A stretch of DNA of 64,000 bases from Botrytis cinerea B05.10 (lineage: Eukaryota > Ascomycota > Leotiomycetes > Helotiales > Sclerotiniaceae). The notes under the pieces were generated by a model. That model made no database searches. It had not been told where the DNA came from and saw only the letters and a list, made by a program, of their open reading frames with translations. This document shows positions 1 to 12,441 of this stretch, in pieces; position 1 is the first letter of the stretch; every line of letters starts with the position of its first letter. The translations under genes were made by a program, and so were the position numbers. The DNA lies in the NCBI RefSeq assembly GCF_000143535.2, contig NC_037311.1, forward strand, positions 558,001 to 622,000, written 5' to 3'.

Positions 1-4
1 CCTC

Positions 5-742
5 ATGGATCTCTCCACAACCCTCGACCGCGTCCGACTGATCCACAACCGAGCCTTCTTCACCAACCAAGATCTATACAATATCCAGCACTTCATCGTG
101 AAACTCGACATGCGACTCAACTGTCCCACCGACGGACCGGGTTCTGATTTCCTGCGCAAACTCATGCTCGGCCAGCGGGGCCTCACTCCGCTTTTCCGCT
201 TGCTGACTCGAACCGCGTTTACAGATCTCTATGAATTGTACCACTACAGCGTGCGCTATTCCTACACCCCTCTTACTCCAGCGCCCGATCTGCATCTCGG
301 ACTCTTTGGAGTTCCCGAACATGAAATCGGGACCGCGCATCTAGAGGGCTGGGGAAAGGGAACGAAACATCTAATGCGGATCGATGAGCTCGTGATGCGT
401 GAAGCCACGCGCAGAGAATTGGGATTCAAAGAACATATTATGATGATGTTACTCTGGGGGTATGTAGATCCGGTGACGGGGGAGAATCTGCAGCCGAGTA
501 GAGAGGAGATGTATATGAGCGACGGAGAAGGCGAGGAGTTGGAGAGCGAGGGAGATCCATGGGAGGGAACGGGGATGAATATGCAGAGATTGGAACAAGT
601 TGTTTTAGGGAGGGCAGAGGAAAGTGATGAAGATGAAGATGAAGATGGACAGGAAGGAGAAGAAGAATGGGAGGATGACAATGAATTTGAAGATGAAACG
701 ATCGACGCAGGGTTTCAGGAAATAGACGATCCTTGGCTGTGA
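5..742 (+). CDS. hypothetical acidic protein (possibly 5' truncated by the window edge)
   Basis: I do not recognise this family. The open frame runs 245 codons from an ATG four bases inside the window to a TGA at 740-742. Residues 1-165 look like a folded, leucine- and arginine-rich alpha-helical domain. The last 80 residues are extremely acidic, with Glu/Asp runs around residues 205-230, and the protein ends in a short IDDPWL-like tail. No signal peptide or membrane segment is seen. The ATG could be internal, because an upstream exon or in-frame start would lie outside the window. The gene converges on the RNA-binding protein gene at 2558-4797. Codon use and the absence of frame breaks support a real gene; the function is unknown. 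Confidence 0.7.
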   Translation: MDLSTTLDRVRLIHNRAFFTNQDLYNIQHFIVKLDMRLNCPTDGPGSDFLRKLMLGQRGLTPLFRLLTRTAFTDLYELYHYSVRYSYTPLTPAPDLHLGLFGVPEHEIGTAHLEGWGKGTKHLMRIDELVMREATRRELGFKEHIMMMLLWGYVDPVTGENLQPSREEMYMSDGEGEELESEGDPWEGTGMNMQRLEQVVLGRAEESDEDEDEDGQEGEEEWEDDNEFEDETIDAGFQEIDDPWL

Positions 743-2557
743 GTTGGAAAGATGGGAATTCGAACTTCGAGAAAGAATGGATAGCTTGATGCTATCATTA
801 CATTAGGTCAACAGAAAAGAGACATGCCTTTTTTGTAACATATTGAACTGTAGGAAACACTCATGTAAATACAAGAATTTAATACCAGTAATAGTCAAAG
901 AAACATGACAAATACCACTATAAGAGGGCTCGAGTGCATTTCCAATCTGCCTCTGCCATTTCTCCTTACACACATGAATCTCCCAAAACACAAACCCAGG
1001 ATCATCAACCCAGCCTTCGAATCTCGCAAGAAATACCTCTTTCTCCATTCAAATTTTCAATCGCCATCTCTCATAAGTATGACAATACCTCCAGTTCAGG
1101 CCTCATAAGCACCAAACAGAATCGAAGAACTTTATCGTCACGGACAGATCTGAGATTCTCTTAGTTCACGAAACACCAACCATAGTAGTATGTGGTAGTC
1201 ACAAATTCACCATCACAGCGAAATATAAAGTTCCAAAAGATTCAACTTCAACCATATGTATTCATTGGCGAAGCAGAAAAAACGAGAAGTGTTATCTGCA
1301 TCCTTCAGCCTATCTACTATACTACTGATTTTACCAATCCAGCAATTCACTCCTCTCCTCTAGATCCAACCACCTCAATCCCCCACCACAGAGTACATCT
1401 CACTGCACAACCTAACAACACCACCGCAAAACAGAAACAGTAAACACGAGAGGAAAAGTAAGCTTGCTACAATGAAAGAAATAATAACAACCTAATCACA
1501 TCCATCCATCCGTCCATGCATACCATCCCCTAACCATCGACCGTCATCAAAACGATCTACACCTTCCTAATAAACTACCATTCATCCATCCGTCCACCCC
1601 ATCCATGCCCAAGTTCCCCCAGCCTAGCGACCAAACCATCAAACCTTCTAGCAATCCAGCCCCAAATGTCCTAAATATCCACCTAAACCCCCACCCCAAC
1701 TAACCAATTATCGTATCAATAAAGAAAACGATAAATGCTTGAATGCTAGTATGTGTTTTCCCTTCTCCCAGAAATGTTACGAAGGAAAAAATAGACAGGA
1801 GAAGAGACTCAAAGTACTCGACACACGAAGTGCTGGAGAAGCCGAAACAAGGTAAAGACAACTTCATCGCAAGCACACACAAAACGAAAGGAAAAATACA
1901 AGAAAGCGCAATAAAGAAACTTGAAAACAACATGCAGAAATCCTAACCCTTCTCGAAAAATCCCCTTTGCCAATATCCATCACCATCGCCATCGCCATGC
2001 TTTTTGTTATTTGATCGAAAATGCGTTCGTCGTATCTCCATACTCCGGTACGAAGAAGGAAGATTAGACTAGATATTAGACAGAGAAGACCGAGGACCCC
2101 GTCCAAACACCCCAACCACATTAACGACAGCACTCCTTCGCTATGCACCAAGCCAAGATCCAACCGATTCAAGTCGAAATCGTCCCTTTATACACCATCA
2201 AGCATATTTCGATCCGTTTCCATTTGCTCGCTTTCCCTTTGCAGCCCTGAAGTCAGATTCCACCTTCCGCATTAAAAGAACTCCGCCCTCCAAACTTTGT
2301 TCCATGTCAATTTTCCACATCATGTAAATTTTCCCTACCATTTTCTTTATACCGCTACCGATCCAACCGACTACCCATCCCAACCACCCATGTATGCGCT
2401 AAATCCACCTTATAAACCATTGTAACAAATCCACAAAGCCCCGACCGATAAATGTCTATCTTTCATTCAAACCCCAAAGCCGTCCTGAAATATAGTCACA
2501 GAAGAGATAGTCGAAACGCATAAATGGAAAAAGATGAGCGCAATTATCAAGAACGCC
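743..2557. other. convergent intergenic region, no gene seen
   Basis: This stretch holds the 3' ends of two converging genes. Only short unsupported frames are present on either strand. There are C-rich CCATCCATCC/CCGTCC tracts near 1497-1610 and several A-rich runs, but no transposon ends, tRNA-like B box or coding domain that I can recognise. Confidence 0.5.
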
Positions 2558-4797
2558 TTAAGCTGGAGATTTGCTTGGAGCAGCAGCACCGTTTTGACGA
2601 GCATCACCGCTACCCATAGACAAGTTGTTGATTCCAGATGAAAGGAAAGCGAATGGATCACTTTCACCTTGGTTAGCATAGAAGTTATTTGAAGGCCCTG
2701 CGGATGCTGGACCGTTGCTGGCTGATTGGAATGCTGCCTCTGCAGATCGGCTATCAAATCCTCCTGCGCCTGCAGAGTGAACGCCAGTTGCAGGACCGAA
2801 GTGAGTATTCAATGATGGGTATGAACCAGTTGGTGCGCCGAGACCGGATGGAAGAGCATAAGTGCTAGGTGGGCCACCAAAGTGTTGACCACCATAACCA
2901 CCGGATGGACCGAAGCCACCAGCAGCTGAGGCAAAAGGACCTGGACCAGGTGTACCAGCCATGGAGTTGGAACCCATGCTATAGTTGTTCGCAGCGTCCA
3001 TTGGGGAAGGATAACCAGAATCGGCAACGACAGCGGCACCAGCACGACTTGCGCCACATCTTAAACAGCTGACATTCTTGGCAAAGTTGTGGTAACCACA
3101 CCCTTCAGATCCGCATTTCCAATCACCGGCACGGAAGGGAACAACACCACCACCACCTCCCATTCTTCCTCCTCCGTGGCCCCCTCCCATACCTCCGTGA
3201 TGGCCCATGTGTTGTGGAGGGGGCATCATTGCTGGTGGACCATAGCCGTAACCACCACCGCCGCCGCCATATCCACCACCCATCTCAGCAGCTGGGCCAC
3301 CACCCATGGCTGGGAATGAGCATCGGAAACAAGCAGTTCTACGCTGGAAGTTAGAGAAACCACATGATGGACATGTCCAATCTCCGGGGCGAGGTCTGTT
3401 CTTGCTAGGTGGGAAAGGAGTAAGAATTTCTGCAGCACGGTCAAGAACGCGGCTTGAAGATGGTGAAACCTCGATAGCTTTCTCATTGAGAGCTCGTCCG
3501 TTCATGCAGAGACTTTCGGCGGCCTGAAAATGTGTTAGAGAATGACCACGAATATTGAAAAATTTGATAAGTGAAGAAACAGATAGACTAAGCAATTTAT
3601 CGTAGAGTAAAAGAACGTATTCATAAGAAGCCGAAACCACAATTTGATATTCGTGGCACAACACACAAAATAGGGAAAGATGAGTGGGGGAATTTTGGCT
3701 GACCTCTTCATGGGATGAAAATACTGCGAATCCAGAGCCAGTAGGCTTGTGTTGATCTGGAGTTCGGAGGGTCCAAAAAGCAATGGGACGACCACCGAAT
3801 TGGGTGAACCAGCTCTCGAGCTCAGATTGAGTGGTGTCATGAGGGAGTCCTGACATGTGGAGAACTTTGCTGCGCTCCGAAAGAAAAGCTCTAACATCAG
3901 CACGGGCATCCATAGGTCTAGTGAGGACATCAGGATGTTCATGAGGAGGTTGTGACTTGCGGATCAACCCTCTGAGGACTCTAGCAAGTGTAACCGCCTC
4001 TTCCATTGCACGACGAGGGGAGGCCGGGGCCAAAGCTTGGAGGTGGAACGGAAGGTTGTGCTTGATTGGAGCACTAGCTTGAACAGGTTCAACTTCCAAC
4101 GCCGCGCAAATATTTGAAAGCATAGATGGTCCGAATGGCAGAGATTCAGGGTGATGTTGTTGCCATCTTTGGTACTCAGTTCGAAGGTCAAAAGTTCTCG
4201 AATGCTGTAAATATGGAGGCAGCACAACAGCTTTGTCACGAGCTTCGCGGGGAAGCTGGACTCGAAGATCCCATGAATCAAGTGTAACAAAAGAAAAGTC
4301 GAGATTTTGAGATGTGAGGTGCTCGGCAGCAAATGTATCGAATCGGTTGATCGCATCGCGGAAGGTACCTGCAGTACGAACATGTTCCCAAGTAAGAGTA
4401 GTCAAGCTCGCTGTTGATATTTAGTTAGTCAATGCTCGGAAGGATCGGTATCGCGGTCGTCTTGGAGGATTGGTCCGTATCTGATAAGATGGTTCCGTTC
4501 GGCACTTACTACATAGAGGAGTAATTGGAGTGTTGATGGGCTTGACAAGAACGCTCTCTCGGTGAAGCTGCAGAATTGAATTGATTAGCAAGTTGGTTTC
4601 CGCAGATCGATGGAAGCTCGATTAAGATGAAAACTCACCTCGTCACAAGTCTTCGCGTCGAGTAAAATCCACCCAAGCTCTATCACCTCCGCGGAATCTT
4701 TGGTAACGTAAACGCCATGCTCATCACAAGTGGTAGCAACGTGGATGACCACATATCGATCTAAGTTGCCTTGCTGGCCTTGAATAGCTGTCGACAT
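2558..4797 (-). CDS. Nrp1/Arp-like RNA-binding protein: exonuclease-like domain, RRM, two RanBP2 zinc fingers
   Basis: Four exons on the minus strand: 4797-4639, 4567-4510, 4410-3704 and 3523-2558, giving 629 residues with all phases closing. Residues 1 to about 150 resemble the DEDDh exonuclease fold of ERI-1-type proteins, but the first catalytic D-x-E is H-V-A here, so the fold is probably not catalytic. An RRM lies at about 253-335. Two C-x(2,4)-C-x10-C-x2-C RanBP2 fingers follow, with cysteines 359/362/373/376 and 445/450/461/464, separated by a Gly/Pro-rich linker. The C-terminus is low-complexity Gly/Ser/Asn. This order matches the fungal asparagine-rich Nrp1/Arp RNA-binding proteins (family knowledge); a role in mRNA binding is inferred. 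The first ATG of exon 1 inside the conserved start is chosen over an upstream in-frame ATG at 4995. Confidence 0.88.
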
Positions 4798-5374
4798 TGT
4801 TGGGAAGCTTGAAAGGTGTGCGAAGGATCGAATTGGACAATTCTTCCGAATTGAGAGATGAGTTGTTGGGGGAGGGGGGTAGTTGATGTAATCGATGGGA
4901 CCTCCGAAAACAAATAGGAAGGTACGGACGAGGCTAAGAGGTAAGAGAGTAGAGAGGTGCTCGCAGCCAGATTCAAGAAGAAGAGAAAGTGTCAAGAAAT
5001 GTCCTTGAACCTTAGGTATTCAATATCTAACCTTCGGAGAGGAAGGTTGGGTTAAGAATTGGAGAAAAGAGGGAAAGGAGGATGTGGAGCTAAAAAATCT
5101 GGTCAACGGTAAACAGCGAGTTTGAAATTTGACGGGCAGGGAACATTGAATATTTTAGCGGGACGAGCAAAGACGAAGAATCCAAGAAGAAGCTTGGGGA
5201 TTATAACAATATATGGAGAGAGGACAGAGACAAGAGAGCGCGGGAGAGGTATAAATATTATAATTATCGTAAATCGCGAGGGGAGATTATGTGTTAAATA
5301 TATAGATACATAATTATTTATATAGATAACTATACCGCCAACGACATGTACGTATCAGATACATATATGAGTAC

Positions 5375-5445
5375 ACGCTCACACTCACACACACACACAC
5401 ACATACACGCACACGCACACATACACATACACATACACACACGCA
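5375..5445. repeat. CA-rich microsatellite
   Basis: Alternating CA with interspersed CG and TA dinucleotides over about 70 bp. It lies in the long upstream region of the RNA-binding protein gene. Confidence 0.8.
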
Positions 5446-8191
5446 TATATATGTTTAACAAGCGCAGTCCATCGCTCACGCAGCCCAGATAGGGATAGTT
5501 GCTCGAATGGGTAGTATCCAGACAACTTCACGACATCCGGTTACTTCCTAGCCAGACTTTCCTTTTGAGATCGTGCCTTACGGACGAAAGAGTCCAGGGA
5601 CTCCCGGATTGGCCCTTGACAGTATTTACTTCTTGGATTGCTTATGACCTCAGGGTTTTAGATGACTCTTAAGCTTGTCTCTAAGACCTACACAGTATAG
5701 TTGACGTCTATCTTTGCACGCCGGCCCAGCGGCAACTCGACCCATGGACACATATGTATATACATAGGCTCACAGGCACACCCACACGCACTCACAATAC
5801 ACACGATGTGGTCGTAGTGTGAAGCTTATCTGTTGATTCAGCAACCGGTTCCGCGCCAGACATCTATTCAGGGTTTCCAGATGGGTGAAAATCGCGCCGT
5901 CTAGTGCCTGTACTATACCTACTTATTACTCATGGAAAGAGGTTCTCGAGAATTATACTCTGCACTTACACTCAACACACTTTCGCTCGCACGCACTTGC
6001 ATTCACTCTGGCCCTTACTAACCTAGGTAGGTACTATTTTCCTCTCTGGTGCCGGCCATTCTACCTACATCATGCTAGCTGCGACCGATCATTGCCTACT
6101 TAAGTATCTCATGTATGTCAACAACAACTCCTACCTAGTGCCCTGTGCCTCCCGGATAGGTATTGAGGGTATTGATACTGGCTGGCACTTACCTGATCAG
6201 GCTCGGTCGACGACGGATTCGTTTGTACCTGTCAATCCAAATGGAATATAAAATGATTCAGATTCGTCTTCGAGAAAGCGTCAATTCTGGCTCCTTCTCC
6301 AGCTCCCTGCCTGCCAGTCTCACTTGAAAAAAGTATGGGGAAGACGAGGAAAAAGGGTTGAGTTTCCCGGCTATTCTAGCCCTAAAGAATTGATCGGTGA
6401 GTCTTCCGTACCTACCGTTACCACAGCTTCTACACCTCGTTGGCTCTTCTAACCTACTATGTATGTAGGTACCGTACTATGCTTTTTGCACGGTTCTTCC
6501 ATCCCGTCTTCTAAATAAAGGGCCGGGGGGGAGGAGGGGTGGGAGGATAAGTAAATATATATTTATTGATTTCTGTCAACTTTATGGGTCCTTGTCTCAA
6601 ATATACATCTTCTTTTTGTTCCAAACATCAACCCCAGGGGGCACATCTCTACCGAGTCATCGCTTTACATTACCACCCACATAAGAAACCAGACCAGGTC
6701 CCAGCCAGTTGCCAACGAGTTACCACCCAGGTGCAAAGTATGGTATCTCGAAATACCACCTTCTTCCGATTCACCGGTCAGATATCTTCAACCCTTTGAC
6801 CCAAATTCACGGAGCACAGAGGAATGAAGCTTGGGACCATATTTACATGGGAATATCCAATATACCGGCATCGATCAGATGATTTTTTCAATCCACTTCT
6901 CTGGAATTGACCCATATCTTTTTCTTGTAGCATCGGGAACAAAAAGGGGATCCACAGTTCTACAAAGTATCACCAAGGGGCCGCCAAAGCGACGGAAGCT
7001 TTCTCCTGTGAACTCCTCGTTTCTATCTGTGTGAGAGTGGAATTTCAGCGAAGTAGGTGTACAAGCCGTGGTAAACACGATGCACTGCGTGAAAGCCACG
7101 ATGCCACGAGTCACCTCTATCATCATCCACCGCTGTCGGTCCTTTCACTCTTCTGCAACCAATCGGTCTTCAACACTTGCCTAATTGATGAATTACAACG
7201 GCTTTCTATCCTGCTTGGCTGCCGTTGATTAATCAGCTGAGATGTTCCACCGCATCCAAAAGCAACCCAAAATACGCAACTGGTACACCGTCTTTCAAAG
7301 AGAAGACCTATACCGGTACCGTACCTGTGCAACCGCATCATCATATTTGAATACCCGGGCTCCATCCGGGCTCACCAAATAGTCATCATATCAACCAACA
7401 ATATGTGATCAGCCAATGGCCATTAGCAAATCGGAAAGGACAGCATATCAAATGTGCAAAACAAGCGGTAACGCAAAGGGTAATATTACCCAAGGAAAAT
7501 GTCCAATGCCATCCATTCAAGTGATTAAGATCTGTTGAAGCCCCTATCCATTCAACAGTACATCATCGTGGGGGTCCATAGTTTTTCCATCCCATTCTCA
7601 TACGATGAGGAACCACAGTGCCACTATACTCAGAATGATCACCATCCAAACCCGTTGTAATCCACCGCCACTTGTTCGTAACTATGACTGGTCTATTTAC
7701 CAGAAAACGTTGTTCTCGATAAGAGTTAATAATACCTTTTGTAAGAAAAAGAATGGCTGGAGATTGAGAGATGCCCTTAGATTCTTTCCTGTAACCGCGA
7801 TTCGTTCGTTGCCACCACATCGTGAAGGATTCGATAGGTCTGATATCACCAAACGGATAATCACATATTTCTATTTGCAGAATACGGCATACAACATCGG
7901 CTCGGAGATTTGATCAAGGGAACAACAAACGAACGTATAAAATTGACCTTGACGCGATAGCCGCCGTTCCACCCATATTTCATGAGGGGAAATTTTATGT
8001 GACAGTTGGACAGAATTGATGATGAAAATGGAATTGCCTACATGATATTTAGACCCCCTGACTACCTAGTAGACTCTCGCCTTGTCCCTTTTGTTAATGT
8101 TACCATCAGTTCGGGTTCGCACCGTCTTCCGCAGACATCATGATTTGATGAACCCTTCGTCCCTCACAGCTTACGATTGGATCTGGCAGTG

Positions 8192-8247
8192 AGATTTTGA
8201 TTTTGATTTTGATCTTGATCTTGATCTTGATCTTGATCTTGATCTTG
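8192..8247. repeat. hexanucleotide microsatellite (GATTTT/GATCTT)
   Basis: Three copies of TTTTGA grade into about six copies of TCTTGA, so the array carries two unit variants that differ by one T/C transition. Confidence 0.85.
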
Positions 8248-11191
8248 TCTTAGACTTTGCCTTTCAAGAGTTGTTCGCTTCAAAAACGAAGCTTTTGGGA
8301 TTTCGTCATTCTATTCTTATCACGAATGATTTCGGTCACCAATAAAACCGTCAAACCAAGAATATGGAAAGCGCCTGTCCTGTCACTTGGCCGAAACACA
8401 ACGAATGAATATCACAACCATCAATCACGTCACCATACCGTATTCCAACCCAAACGATTACATGGATTGCCTTGGCATCATCTTTCTAGCATCGATTCCG
8501 ATGATTTTACTCACAATTGGCCAATGAAAGATGCAGATTCGGACCATACAGTATTGGTGTGATAAATACAACCTTACGAGTCAGTGGTGATTGTGTTGTA
8601 GTCTTGTCACAATCCGATTCCTCCGAGATTTTTGGATTCCTTTCTACCAGTCGATGGAGAGAGTACATATCTCCCTAAGGATATCTGCATGGTGATAGTA
8701 TCACCTATGTAATATTGGTTTTGGTTCTTTTGCAACATAGATATCAATGGTTCGGAGACGCCGTGCTTTGCGGATGATGGTGATGGATTGGGATCTCAAC
8801 ACTTCTCATGTTCATCATCCATAATTTCTCATTAGCAAGCCATTTAGTTCAGCAATCGAGTGTTTGCGTTGCTCCTTACTAGATCAATGATTCGGAATGT
8901 CAGTTCAAGGGAAACCTGGATTTTGAACCAAGTGTTTTGCAATTCAGTGAGGAAGGAGCAGCAACCGATATGGTTCGTGTCATGAGTGGTAATGCAGTGT
9001 TCCTTATTGTTTTATACACTCTGAATATTGTGTGTGGCATGCACGCTTTTGAGAGTCGTCAACCTTATTTCACCATGTGGACATTTTGGGGGCGCAATTT
9101 TCGAAGCATGAGATCGATTGTCGCACAAACTGAATCACAAACATATTCAAACCCCAGCACCATATTGGAAAAATGTCGGTACACAGAAACTTTGAAATTA
9201 GTGAATGTGCTCATACGTTCCATGAATACGTTCCATGAAGTATACTTTGACCATCATATTATCTTTCCAGAGCAGCAAATCTGCAAATCAAAGCCCAGAA
9301 GAAGCTTGCAATACATTGATCTTTTCAATATCAAACTCCATGCATATCGCATGTCTAAGGCTGACAATCCAACTCTCAACATCAAATCTTCACAGCACTA
9401 CAGCCTCATTTCTGTCTATCCAAGCAACCCATGAACAACAACGTTGATACAGGAACCAGGGGATCACTATTTCGGCTGTTGTACCTCTCGAACGAACGAA
9501 CCTCTCAATACCTAAAACATTCGTACTTGGATCATCCTTGCACATTCGCGCTGGGAATCCCAAGCTTCCGGCTATAAATGGGCGGTTGCCGAAATACGAA
9601 AAGCTGCCATATTTTGATTCGTCAATGGGTTGCTGGTTCTAGGATGGTGGATTGGGAGGGTTTCATGGATTAGCTTGTTGTGTGTTTTATTGCTCTAGCA
9701 ACGGAATTCTTGAATCGATTGTGAGTTCGGCGTTCGATGCACTGCTTGCTCGCTTTGATGTGGTGAATTTATCTCTTGTTCGAAATTGGGTTGTGGTTTA
9801 TTGGGAGCTTTACTTGGCTATCATATCGGTTTTTATTGCAGGACGAATATCCTCGTGGCGATCAGTTTTATCAGCTAAACCCCCGGGATGGAAGAAAGAT
9901 CACGCACGCGTTAAGCTTTCTCCTCCTTTCAATTCAATACTTATATCATCTATCTCCCAGCTCCAAAATTACATGCACCATGAATACCTACTCAAGCTTT
10001 CCTACAACCTGTTGATACAAGTTCTCGCCTTTACCATTTTGCGCAAGCGCCAGGAATTTTGAGGATGAGTAGCCTGGGATTACTCGGGTTTGAGTCTGCA
10101 TTCGCTTCGCTGCGAGGAGCTTCATTTCAAACTTCGTACTCTGTTTCTCTCTCGATGAAGTAGCATTGTGGTGAGAATGAATGATGAAGCTTTTTTCATG
10201 ACGGTTTGTATGCATGCTGTTATTTGATTGAGATATGAGAGATTAGTATCGCACGAGATGAGGCATACGGATCTAGTGAGTTAATAAGAGGTGCGATGAT
10301 TGTGTATGTATGTGGATATGTGCAATATCACACAACTCATAAGTAGGCGGGAAGTCGTATGGAAGGAAGGAAGCAGGTGAATAGTGCGATGTGGTCTGTG
10401 GTATGCAACAATATAAATTTTACGCATTCGCTCGTTTTATCTGAGAAGAGGTAAATGAGTGATGTACAGCGGAGATGGATATCTGAGAGTTGTAGTGTGG
10501 CAGGTATGATATGGCATGGCTTGGTTTTGTATAGTGGGAAATGAGGGAATGGAGCTGCTGAATCGGGGGTGTAAGGGGGGTGGGAATGACAGCCAATGCT
10601 GCTTGCTGTGTGGAAATTAGGGGGATTATTAGGTTGGGTGAATCAGAGATGTGTAACGTATGTGTGTATTTCTTGGAGGGGAAAGGGAAAGAAGTATGGG
10701 AGAGGGTGAGTGAATATTGAGGGAATGCTGAGGTGTGGAGTAGGTTTCATTGTATTTCTTTTGTGGGGTTGGTTAAGAATGGAATAGAGGGGAGAGAGGA
10801 GAGTAGGTGGGTGTGAGGAGGGGTAGATGCTGGAATTTGCGAATTGTGAAGAGAGTTTTCGGCTTTTGTTCGCGGTGTGAGGGGTTGAGTATGTTTGGAT
10901 GGATGGATGGATGGATGGGTGGAATGCGGAGGGATGTTGGGCTGGAAGATATGGGATATTGGTGTGTGGTGAGAGGTGAGAGGTGAGAAGCAATGGGTAT
11001 GAGGTAAACAAAGTACGCTCCAAGGAGTATCAATTCAATTTCATCTGGTGGAGTAGGTAGGTAGGCAGATATTTCACTTCTGTTTGTATGGATGATGGAT
11101 GGAATGGTGGAAAGTATGGGTACAGGCATGATATTGTTCCTGTTGTATTATGTTATTCCATTGCTCAGTGGCATGGATGAAAGATCGCATT

Positions 11192-11579
11192 ATGGTGTCG
11201 TATAATGATTATTGGGACTCCAACGTCTATACATGTATAGCTAGTGAAGATGAGATAATACGATTGCGAATGTATTTTCTCAATATATATCAATCTTGTT
11301 TAGATGACAGAATGTTTCTCCAAGTCTCTATTCTTCCTAGGTTTCGATTGTGAGTTCATGAGATGTGGAATTCCGAATTCGATGGGATCTCTTTCCTTGA
11401 GTGGCTGTGTGTTTGTAGAATTTTGACTGTTGTTTCTCGTTCCATTTTACTAAGTTATTTATGCTGATATTTTTTTATTTGAGATTCTTTCACTTATCCA
11501 CACATTTCTCTTCATTTTTTCATTTTATTTTTAGAGAGTGAGAGTGAAAGATTTTTTCCGAGATGTAAAAATAAGTCGA
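11192..11579. repeat. tandem duplication, copy A (no insertion)
   Basis: This 388-bp unit is followed directly by a second copy starting at 11580. Both begin with ATGGTGTCGTA and end with AATAAGTCGA. Copy A contains the intact TA target (11284-11285) at the point where copy B is interrupted by a MITE. The unit contains no gene that I recognise. Confidence 0.85.
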
Positions 11580-12441
11580 ATGGTGTCGTATGATGATTAT
11601 TGGGGCTCCAATGTCTATACATGTATAACTAATGAAGATGAGATAACACAATTGCGAATATGTTTTTTCAATAACGTGGTTTATCAGTGTGCGGGTCATA
11701 TCAGTGTGCGGGTCATTTGAAAATACATCAAAATTAGGCCTTTTTCAATATTCTTATTTTAATAACCAATCATTATTTTGAAAAAAGAAAAGAATTTTCA
11801 ATAACAATAAAGAATTAGCTTCTTATAAATTTAGTTTTTTTATAAATACTTCTATTGTATTCTAAAAAAAAAATAGAAATTGTCACGATTTTCGTTACAT
11901 AAAAATTATTTTTATAATAACTATTATAATAATTTGATTTTTTAATAAATAATTAGATTTTTATAATATTTATATAATTAAATTTCAATATTCTCAGATT
12001 TTTTTAAATTATATTATTAAATAAAGAAAGTGCACGGTTACGCACAGACGAATTTTGTATATAAAATGAGGTGACCCATTCACTGATATGACCCGCACAC
12101 TGATAAATCACGTTATACATCAAGTCTTGTTTAAATAATAGAAAATTTCTTCAAATCTTTATTCTTCCTAGATTTCGATTTTGAATTTATAAAATATATT
12201 ATTTCGAATTCAATAAGATCTTTTTTCTTAAATGGCTACCTATATATTTATAAGATTTTGACTATTATTTTTCATTTCATTTTATTAAGTTATTTATATT
12301 GATATCTTGTAATTTGGAATTCTTTCATTTATTTACACATTTCTCTTCATTTTTTATTTTTCATTTTCATTTTTCATTTTTCATTTTCTTTTTGGAAAGT
12401 GAGAGTGAAAGATTTTTTTCCGAGACGTACAAATAAGTCGA
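11580..12441. repeat. tandem duplication, copy B (split by a MITE, part of it AT-shifted)
   Basis: Copy B matches copy A in two blocks, 11580-11673 and 12114-12441, on either side of a 440-bp insertion. In the second block most differences from copy A are G in A versus A in B, or C in A versus T in B, the pattern expected from repeat-induced point mutation. The first block is much less biased. A TTTTCA-type short repeat is expanded near 12355-12390. Confidence 0.85.
11674..12113. mobile_element. MITE with TIRs and TA target duplication (Tc1/mariner-pogo type)
   Basis: This non-coding, very AT-rich 440-bp element begins ACGTGGTTTATCAGTG and, read from the other end, ACGTGATTTATCAGTG. The terminal inverted repeats match over about 42 bp with four mismatches. 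A 17-bp subterminal sequence (ATCAGTGTGCGGGTCAT) is tandemly doubled at the left end and partly doubled at the right end. The element is flanked by TA at 11672-11673 and 12114-12115. The neighbouring duplicate copy preserves the empty TA site at 11284-11285. TA duplication and ACGT-starting ends suit the Fot1/pogo group of Tc1/mariner elements, but the autonomous partner is not in this window. Confidence 0.88.

Larger units (their letters stand above)
4798..11190. other. gene-poor region, 5' side
   Basis: No convincing gene in about 6.4 kb. The first few hundred bases are the promoter and leader of the RNA-binding protein gene. A CA/CG-rich dinucleotide tract follows at 5375-5445, with scattered TACCTAGGTAGG-type short repeats near 6020-6080. 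The longest open frame is about 165 codons (8937-9434, plus). It has no recognisable domain and no flanking splice signals in frame. Tetranucleotide GGAT repeats occur near 10895-10920. The region is not strongly AT-biased, so it does not look like a heavily RIP-mutated transposon. Confidence 0.4.

Noticed and set aside
262..681. 139-codon minus-strand frame, Ser/Pro-rich
   Set aside because: Antisense of the acidic C-terminus of the first gene; the composition is a shadow of Glu/Asp codons.
8937..9434. 165-codon plus-strand frame in the gene-poor block
   Set aside because: No domain, no splice context, no start context. Kept only as a possibility in the intergenic description.
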